Source: Candidatus Acetothermia bacterium JdFR-50
Lineage (GTDB): Bacteria; Bipolaricaulota; Bipolaricaulia; Bipolaricaulales; Bipolaricaulaceae
Direction: 5' to 3'
Length of the DNA: 7,014 nucleotides
Assembly: GCA_002010365.1 (NCBI GenBank)
Contig: MTNL01000206.1
Coordinates: forward strand, 1 to 7,014
Shown here: positions 5,726-7,014 of the stretch, piece by piece
Numbering within the stretch: the stretch's first letter is position 1
Layout: each line of letters opens with the position of its first letter
The notes under the pieces: model-generated
Database searches by the model: none
The model's input: only the letters and a program-made list of their open reading frames with translations
What the model was told of the DNA's origin: nothing
Program-made: the position numbers and the translations under genes

Positions 5726-5823
5726 GGGATTTTTCTGTATCCCTCGCTTCGCTCCCTTATCGAGGAGGTGAGGCTCGGTTTTCGGTACTTTTACCCTTCG
5801 AGCCTGTTTCGTTCGGCCCGAAC
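5726..5823 (+). promoter_or_regulatory. Inverted-repeat-rich leader of the cysteine peptidase gene
   Basis: Four short perfect inverted repeats follow one another: GGGAT/ATCCC (5726-5730, 5739-5743), CCTCG/CGAGG (5742-5746, 5761-5765, sharing two bases with the first), AGGCTCG/CGAGCCT (5771-5777, 5799-5805, loop of 21) and GTTCGG-C-CCGAAC (5811-5823). The last ends just before the ribosome binding site. The third encloses the 15-bp sequence also found in the tetR promoter. As RNA these could form stacked hairpins; as DNA the last is a good operator shape. It matches no riboswitch class I know. Confidence 0.4.
5779..5793. repeat. 15-bp repeat, copy 2 (peptidase leader)
   Basis: TTTTCGGTACTTTTA, identical and in the same orientation as 1304-1318. 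It lies in the loop between the AGGCTCG and CGAGCCT arms, 46 bases before the peptidase start. A shared binding site for the TetR-family regulator is the simplest functional idea, but nothing here proves it. Confidence 0.5.
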
Positions 5824-5838
5824 AAGGAGGAGATCAGT

Positions 5839-7002
5839 GTGCATATCAAACGTTTTCTTCCAGCTCTTTTGTTGACCTTTTCGCTTCTTTCGGTGTCCCT
5901 TCTCGCTGCCCATAACGTGTACTTTTCCGTCCCATTATATTGTCAGAAGACACCGATCTGGTGCGGGGCGGCCAGCGCCCAGATGACTCATAACGGCTAC
6001 CCCACGCCCCCGGGACCACAATTTTTCGCTCAATCGGCGCTGTGGAACTGCATCCAAGGCCATAAGGATGACCCCGCCGTCGGTTGGGCTACCGATCCCG
6101 ACGGCTTGGATTGGTGCTTGGACAACTTCATGGGCCACGGCCCTTCAGGACATTGGGTCGTCTACGCCAACAGCTCTTACTCGACGGAGATGTACGGGAT
6201 CACCTACTGGATGACCCGACAGCGTTATCCAACGCCGGTGCTGGTATGGAACCAACAGCACTGGGTCGTGATCACCGGCTTCACCACGGACGTGGACCCG
6301 GTGACCCACGCGAGTGTCATCCTCCAATTTGTGGAATTCAACAACCCATGGCCGCCGTGTAGCGACGGGCTCTCCAGCGAGGGCACCTACCACTACGTGA
6401 CCGCGGCTCAGTGGCAGACCAATTACTTCTGGGGACCGGTGAAAATCGCCGCGAGCAAGTGGCACGGCAAATATGTCGCCGTACTCGAGCCCCCGAAGAG
6501 GGCCGGCCGGGTGGCGCCCACGGAAATGGCGGTGCAGGGGGAACCGATATCCCCGGATGAGGCGCGGGAGTTGGCCCTAAAATGGGTTGAGGAACTTCGG
6601 CTTTACGAGAGGGGCCCCCTTAAGGCATTGCGGGAGACGCGGCCCATGGAGCCGCTCCTGGTGAACGCACAATACAAGGGCTATTACCTCGTCCCCTTCG
6701 GCTACCGAAATAAGGCCTTGGCCGGGATCATCCTGAACGCCTACACCGGGGAGTTCCTCGACGCCGGGGCGTTCAGCCAACCCATCCGCTACCTCTCCCC
6801 CGAGGAGGCGTTGGAACTCTTCGTGAAACGCACGGGCATGCGTCCCTCCATGAAGCCGGAACTCATCTTCGTCCCCTCAGAACAGACGGAGGACTATTTC
6901 TGGCCGCTGTGGAAGTTCACGGTCCAGGGCGAGGTCGTGTTCTATCTGGATCAGGCCGGCCGCCTGTACAAGAGGCTAACGATTCCCCCACCGGGAGACT
7001 GA
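5839..7002 (+). CDS. Secreted papain/C39-like cysteine peptidase with two C-terminal PepSY-like domains
   Basis: I chose GTG 5839 (387 residues) because AAGGAGGAG (5824-5832) precedes it at normal spacing and it puts a signal peptide at the N-terminus (HIKRFLPALLLTFSLLSVSL, cleavage near LAA 22-24). The same frame is open back to ATG 5677, but those 54 codons look non-coding and would bury the signal. The peptidase domain (about 28-218) shows Q36-x5-C42 in CQKTPIWCGAASAQM, the papain-type oxyanion Gln and catalytic Cys, then H141 in QHWVVITGF and N168/N169 in VEFNNPW, completing a Cys-His-Asn triad. Extra cysteines (35, 71, 93, 174) could form disulfides. Residues 236-310 and 317-382 look like two PepSY-type units, each opening with a helix (PISPDEARELALKWV; YLSPEEALELFVKRT) and ending in strands (AGIILNAYTGEFLDA; GEVVFYLDQAGRLY). 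PepSY domains often act as peptidase inhibitors or chaperones. The target is unknown. Confidence 0.78.
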   Translation: MHIKRFLPALLLTFSLLSVSLLAAHNVYFSVPLYCQKTPIWCGAASAQMTHNGYPTPPGPQFFAQSALWNCIQGHKDDPAVGWATDPDGLDWCLDNFMGHGPSGHWVVYANSSYSTEMYGITYWMTRQRYPTPVLVWNQQHWVVITGFTTDVDPVTHASVILQFVEFNNPWPPCSDGLSSEGTYHYVTAAQWQTNYFWGPVKIAASKWHGKYVAVLEPPKRAGRVAPTEMAVQGEPISPDEARELALKWVEELRLYERGPLKALRETRPMEPLLVNAQYKGYYLVPFGYRNKALAGIILNAYTGEFLDAGAFSQPIRYLSPEEALELFVKRTGMRPSMKPELIFVPSEQTEDYFWPLWKFTVQGEVVFYLDQAGRLYKRLTIPPPGD

Positions 7003-7014
7003 AAAAACTCGGGC

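Noticed and set aside
5677..5838. N-terminal extension of the peptidase from ATG 5677 (54 extra codons)
   Set aside because: The extension covers the inverted repeats and the ribosome site, lacks protein-like features, and would place the signal peptide internally. The GTG at 5839 with AAGGAGGAG is better.
1..7014. CRISPR array, tRNA or rRNA gene, insertion sequence or prophage
   Set aside because: No regularly spaced repeats, cloverleaf, rRNA-like block, transposase or integrase motif was visible on either strand.

Overview
The window is about 7 kb of bacterial chromosome (or a metagenome contig). It carries four confident protein genes and one regulator gene broken by a stop codon. Most of it is roughly 60-65% G+C by eye. 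The long gene at 1947-4844 is lower, at about 50-53% in the lines I counted. Shine-Dalgarno sites are clear (AAAGGGGG or AAGGAGG), and three promoter candidates look sigma-70-like. A LolA-type protein with a signal peptide points to a bacterium with an outer envelope. I cannot name the species. Gene content and base composition would suit a deep-branching thermophile or candidate phylum such as Bipolaricaulota, but that is a guess.

Left part (1-1324, minus strand): a regulator-led operon. A good promoter (TTGACC-17 bp-TATCTT) drives a TetR-family gene (1273 to 662). Its stop overlaps by ATGA the start of a LolA-like outer-membrane lipoprotein-sorting protein (665 to beyond the left edge). The TetR frame is continuous except for one TAG at codon 55. 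This stop cuts the DNA-binding helix-turn-helix from the ligand-binding half.

Middle: 1325-1946 holds no convincing intact gene. A 112-codon open minus-strand stretch (1580-1915) has codon use like a gene but no good start, and may be a relic. Next is a 965-residue secreted glycoside-hydrolase-like protein (4844 to 1947): signal peptide, TIM-barrel-like domain, GH42-type GATase-like middle domain, then beta-sandwich and carbohydrate-binding-like domains. Its composition differs from its neighbours, suggesting separate ancestry.

Right part (5048-7002, plus strand): a stand-alone sulfite-oxidase-fold molybdopterin protein (5092-5649) whose promoter sits so close to the ATG that the mRNA should be leaderless. 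It is followed by a secreted papain/C39-like cysteine peptidase fused to two PepSY-like domains (GTG start at 5839 to 7002), preceded by a leader rich in inverted repeats. A 15-bp sequence, TTTTCGGTACTTTTA, occurs exactly twice: inside the tetR promoter spacer and in the peptidase leader. It is a possible shared operator.

The genes do not form one obvious pathway. The common theme is the cell envelope or secretion: three of the four intact products carry signal peptides.
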